A stretch of DNA of 9,595 bases from Hyphomicrobiales bacterium (GTDB lineage: Bacteria; Pseudomonadota; Alphaproteobacteria; Rhizobiales; Kaistiaceae), in assembly GCA_017305815.1 (NCBI GenBank), contig JAFKJZ010000291.1, forward strand, positions 1 to 9,595, written 5' to 3'. The number at the start of each line of letters is the position of its first letter. Position 1 is the first letter of the stretch. The translations under genes and the position numbers were made by a program. Below are positions 7,221 to 9,595 of this stretch, piece by piece. The notes beneath the pieces are model-generated. The model was given only the letters and a program-made list of their open reading frames with translations. It had not been told where the DNA came from and searched no databases.

Positions 7221-7943
7221 CTAGCCTTCGGCCAGAAGCCGCCCCCAGCCGGCGATTGGTGTCGAGATGCCGGCGAGCCGGCACGCCTCCCAGAAAGTCA
7301 CGGCGATCGAGTCGACGATCGGTATGCCGAGCTCGGCCTCCATTTCCTCGACCAGCTCGGTGGCGTTGAAATTGGTGCAGACGACGGCGATGCAGTCCGG
7401 CTTGCTCTTTGCCGCTTCGCGCAAGAGCGCACGGATCGGCTTCGGTCCGGTGGCGCCGATCTCGATGTTCTCGCGCACGCCGAGGTGGGCCGAGCCGACC
7501 ACCGGAAAGCCCTGACGGCCATATTCGACGGCGATCTGGCGGGTGATGTCCTCGGTATAGGGCACGGCGAGCGCGATGCGGCTCCAGCCCTTCTCGCGAA
7601 ACGCCTTGAAGAAGGCGATGGTCGAGGTCGAGGCGACGACGCCGGTCTCTTCGGTGATCGCCTGGCAGAGCGCGATGTCGTGTTCGAGCCCGCGCCAGCT
7701 TGCCGAGGTGCCGTTCCAGAGGATGGCGTCGAGCGGCGCATCGGCCAGCAGCCGCGCGCCGGCCAGCATCGGCTCCATCTGGAACTGCGCCTCCGAACTC
7801 GCCTCCAGCGCGAGATGGGTGACGCGGATGCGGGAGAAATGATGCGCGAGCTTGCCGTCCAGCGGACGGTTCATCGCGTAGGTGAGGGGCTCGAGCGCCG
7901 TATTGGAAGAGGGGGTGATATGGCCGATGCGGGCGATGGTCAT
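7221..7943 (-). CDS. Asp/Glu racemase superfamily protein, arylmalonate decarboxylase / maleate isomerase-like
   Basis: This 240-aa cytoplasmic protein has the two-lobed Asp/Glu racemase fold. The opening IGHITPSSNTALEP (6-19) is the carboxylate-binding loop seen in maleate isomerases. The first catalytic motif is NGTSASWRG (77-85), with Gly 78 where racemases and maleate isomerase carry Cys. The second motif VVCTNFNA (187-194) keeps Cys 189. The C-terminal FWEACRLAG and GWGRLLAEG resemble the ends of arylmalonate decarboxylase, an enzyme of about 240 residues that likewise has Gly-Thr-Ser at the first site and one Cys at the second. A cofactor-free decarboxylase or a single-Cys isomerase is therefore more likely than a two-base racemase. 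The ATG at 7943 overlaps the flavin reductase stop as ATGA, which fixes the start. It is the last gene of its block. Longer upstream starts in this frame are shadows of the flavin reductase. Confidence 0.85.
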   Translation of the reverse strand: MTIARIGHITPSSNTALEPLTYAMNRPLDGKLAHHFSRIRVTHLALEASSEAQFQMEPMLAGARLLADAPLDAILWNGTSASWRGLEHDIALCQAITEETGVVASTSTIAFFKAFREKGWSRIALAVPYTEDITRQIAVEYGRQGFPVVGSAHLGVRENIEIGATGPKPIRALLREAAKSKPDCIAVVCTNFNATELVEEMEAELGIPIVDSIAVTFWEACRLAGISTPIAGWGRLLAEG

Positions 7944-8452
7944 GACAATCCGGAACGTTCGAGGGCGGGAAGGCCGGCCGTCATCCGGCCCTGGTAGAAG
8001 GCGAGCGGCGCGCCGTCGCGGCAGGAGAGCGCCACGACCTCGCCGATGAGGATGCGATGATCGCCGCCGTCGAGGATCTGGCGGGTCTCGCATTCGAGAT
8101 GGGCGAGCGCGTCGGTCAGCAATGGCAGGCCGCGTTGCGAGTTCGTGATCGCGTGACCGTCCGGCGCATAGGGGCCGGGCCGGGCGAACTGCCTGGCCGT
8201 CTCCATCTGGTCGGCGGCCAGGATGTTGATGGCGAAGTGGCCGGCCGTCTCGAAGACGGGGCGCGACCAGGCCTGGTCGCGCAGGCTCCAGAGCACGAGC
8301 GGCGGATCGAGCGAGACGGACGAGAACGAGTTGATCGTCATCGCGGTCTTCACCTCGCCGAGCGCGGTGGTGACGACCGCGACGCCGGTCAGGAAGGTCG
8401 AACAGGCCTGGCGGAACTGCGTTGTGTCGAAGGTCTGGGTCAGGGCTGTCAT
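7940..8452 (-). CDS. Flavin reductase domain protein (RutF/HpaC-like)
   Basis: This 170-aa protein has the features of short-chain NAD(P)H:flavin oxidoreductases: FLTGVAVVTT (20-29), AMTINSFSSVSLDPPLVLW (37-55), HFAINILAADQ (72-82) and GDHRILIGEVV (130-140). Such proteins make reduced FMN or FAD for a separate flavin-dependent monooxygenase. No luciferase-like or HpaB-like partner is in the window, so the partner is either upstream of 9595 or the protein serves another flavin enzyme; the FAD monooxygenase downstream should reduce its own FAD. The start is ATG 8452, overlapping the amidohydrolase stop as ATGA, with AAGG about 9 bases upstream. The much longer open frame reaching 9301 is Arg/Pro-rich shadow of the amidohydrolase. 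The stop overlaps the next gene by 4 bases, so all three genes of this block are probably translated together. Confidence 0.9.
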   Translation of the reverse strand: MTALTQTFDTTQFRQACSTFLTGVAVVTTALGEVKTAMTINSFSSVSLDPPLVLWSLRDQAWSRPVFETAGHFAINILAADQMETARQFARPGPYAPDGHAITNSQRGLPLLTDALAHLECETRQILDGGDHRILIGEVVALSCRDGAPLAFYQGRMTAGLPALERSGLS

Positions 8453-9595
8453 GGATTGTCGCCTTCGAGCGGAAGCAGGCGGGAGATCGGAAGCGGCTGG
8501 CTGCGCGCAGCGCGGGCGAAGGCGACCGCATGCGGCTCGATGCGGCCGGCCAGCGCGCGGGCGCCGGCGAGGTCGGTCGCGAGGCGGGCGACCGCCTCGG
8601 CGACACGGCCGCGGATCGAGGCCGGGTCGATCGTCGTCGAACGTCGGTCGGCGACGACGAAGCGGCCAGCGACCATGACGTCCGTGACGGAGGCCGAGTC
8701 CGCCGCCGTCACCACCTGGTTGAGCGGATCCGTGAGCGGCATGAAGTCGATATGGCCAAGATCGAAGAGGACGAGGTCGGCATCGGCCCCGATCGCGATC
8801 CTGCCGCCCGAGTGGTGCCCGAGCAGGCCGGCGCTGCCGGCGGTCGCCAGCCGCAGCGTTTCCGCTGCGCCGAGCCAGTCCTCGCGCCGGCTGTCGAAGG
8901 CGCGCGAGGCGTAGGAGGCGAGCCGGATCGCCTGCAGCATGCTGAGGGCGTCGGAAGAGTTGGCGCCGTCGGTGGCAAGACCGACCGGGATGCCGCGATC
9001 GAGCATCGGCCGGACATGCGCGATCCCGGCGCCGAGCCGGAAATTGCTGGCCGGGATATGGGCGACAGCGCATTCGTGCGCGGCCAGCAGGTCGAGATCG
9101 GCATTGTCGAGCCAGACCGCGTGGGCGGCGATGAAACCCGGACGCAGAACGCCAAGATTGGCGAGGCGGCGGACCGGCGATACGCCCCAGAGTTCGCGCG
9201 CCACCGTCGCCTGCAGCCGCGATTCCGCGATGTGCATGTGGATCGGCAGGTCGTGGCGATCGGCGAGATCGACGCATTGGCGCAGGAAGCGCTCCGAGCA
9301 ATGGTGCGGGATCGTCGGCGCGATGGCGAGTTCGATGCCCGGAGGCATCTCGTCGCGCATCGCGAAGATCGATTCGAGGGCGGCGATGGTCTCGTCGCCG
9401 GAGCCGAGCGCGAAGCCGCCGATCGTCTGGCGCAGGCCCTCGGGAAGGGAAGCGAGCAGGCCGGGAATGGCCGTGAACAGCGTCTTGTCGGCCACCATCG
9501 GCGCGAGCACGGCCCGGATGCCGGCGTCGGCATAGGCGCGCGCCACCGCCATGAAGCCTTCCGGCGTCGGCCGGGGGAATCCGTAGACGAGATCG
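8449..9595 (-). CDS. Amidohydrolase, ATZ/TRZ (chlorohydrolase/deaminase) family, 5' end outside window
   Basis: The frame is open to the window edge, so the first visible residues (DLVYGFPRPTPEGF) are internal and the ATG at 9552 is not the true start. The visible 381 residues carry the metal-dependent amidohydrolase core. Counting from the Met at 9552 these are LPIHMHIAES (ligand His 107), FIAAHAVWLD (His 144), HIPASNFRLGAGI (165-177) and GLATDGANSSD (ligand Asp 195), then a C-terminal GGRIAIGADADLVLFDL segment typical of the composite beta domain. The N-terminal HxH pair lies outside. The family includes guanine, 8-oxoguanine, cytosine and S-adenosylhomocysteine deaminases and the atrazine/melamine hydrolases, all releasing an amine or halide from an N-heterocycle or related compound. 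The precise substrate cannot be read from the sequence. It is the most upstream gene visible and overlaps the flavin reductase start by 4 bases. Confidence 0.9.
   Translation of the reverse strand, partial: DLVYGFPRPTPEGFMAVARAYADAGIRAVLAPMVADKTLFTAIPGLLASLPEGLRQTIGGFALGSGDETIAALESIFAMRDEMPPGIELAIAPTIPHHCSERFLRQCVDLADRHDLPIHMHIAESRLQATVARELWGVSPVRRLANLGVLRPGFIAAHAVWLDNADLDLLAAHECAVAHIPASNFRLGAGIAHVRPMLDRGIPVGLATDGANSSDALSMLQAIRLASYASRAFDSRREDWLGAAETLRLATAGSAGLLGHHSGGRIAIGADADLVLFDLGHIDFMPLTDPLNQVVTAADSASVTDVMVAGRFVVADRRSTTIDPASIRGRVAEAVARLATDLAGARALAGRIEPHAVAFARAARSQPLPISRLLPLEGDNP

Noticed and set aside
5368..7284. A 638-aa version of the monooxygenase starting at 7284 and ending at 5368.
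   Set aside because: The first 103 residues cross the racemase-like gene end and the sigma-54 promoter with no ribosome site, and the last 84 or so are out-of-frame shadow of the next gene.
7940..9301. A 453-aa version of the flavin reductase, and a 461-aa version of the racemase-like protein starting at 8606.
   Set aside because: The extra N-terminal parts are Arg/Pro-rich shadows of the upstream genes; the ATGA overlaps and family lengths fix the shorter starts.

Overview
The window is a GC-rich stretch (roughly two thirds G+C by eye) in which every gene I can support lies on the minus strand, so transcription runs from high to low coordinates. The protein families, the ATGA/TGATG start-stop overlaps and the sigma-54-type promoter suggest an alphaproteobacterium, probably of the Hyphomicrobiales. 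This is inference from gene style; there is no rRNA or other taxonomic marker.

In transcription order there are three blocks. Block A (9595 to 7221) has three genes coupled by 4-base ATGA overlaps: an ATZ/TRZ-type amidohydrolase cut by the window edge, a RutF/HpaC-type flavin reductase, and a 240-aa Asp/Glu-racemase-superfamily protein that most resembles arylmalonate decarboxylase. A 245-base gap follows, carrying a near-consensus sigma-54 (-24/-12) promoter. Block B (6975 to 2703) has a CzcO-like FAD/NAD(P) monooxygenase, a protein with a DUF5591-like domain (PCxxxKPY; otherwise known to me from archaeosine synthase), a signal-less protein of the 4,5-dihydroxyphthalate decarboxylase/NMT1 fold, and an AraC-family regulator. 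Block C (2575 to 1) has a class III omega-aminotransferase, a class II HDAC/acetylpolyamine amidohydrolase-type deacetylase, and the first 20 codons of an aldehyde dehydrogenase with a TTG start.

Block C reads as a conventional module: deacylate an N-acylated amine, transaminate the free amine, oxidise the aldehyde. Blocks A and B look like an undescribed catabolic route combining hydrolysis of a C-N bond, flavin chemistry, one or two decarboxylation or isomerisation steps, and a nucleobase-modification-like domain of unknown job. I cannot name the substrate.

Two reading frames are broken, each as if one base were missing: the AraC gene near 3482 and the monooxygenase/DUF5591 junction near 5617. 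These may be sequencing errors, real mutations or, for the second, the seam of a fusion protein. No RNA genes, insertion sequences, CRISPR arrays or convincing intrinsic terminators were seen.
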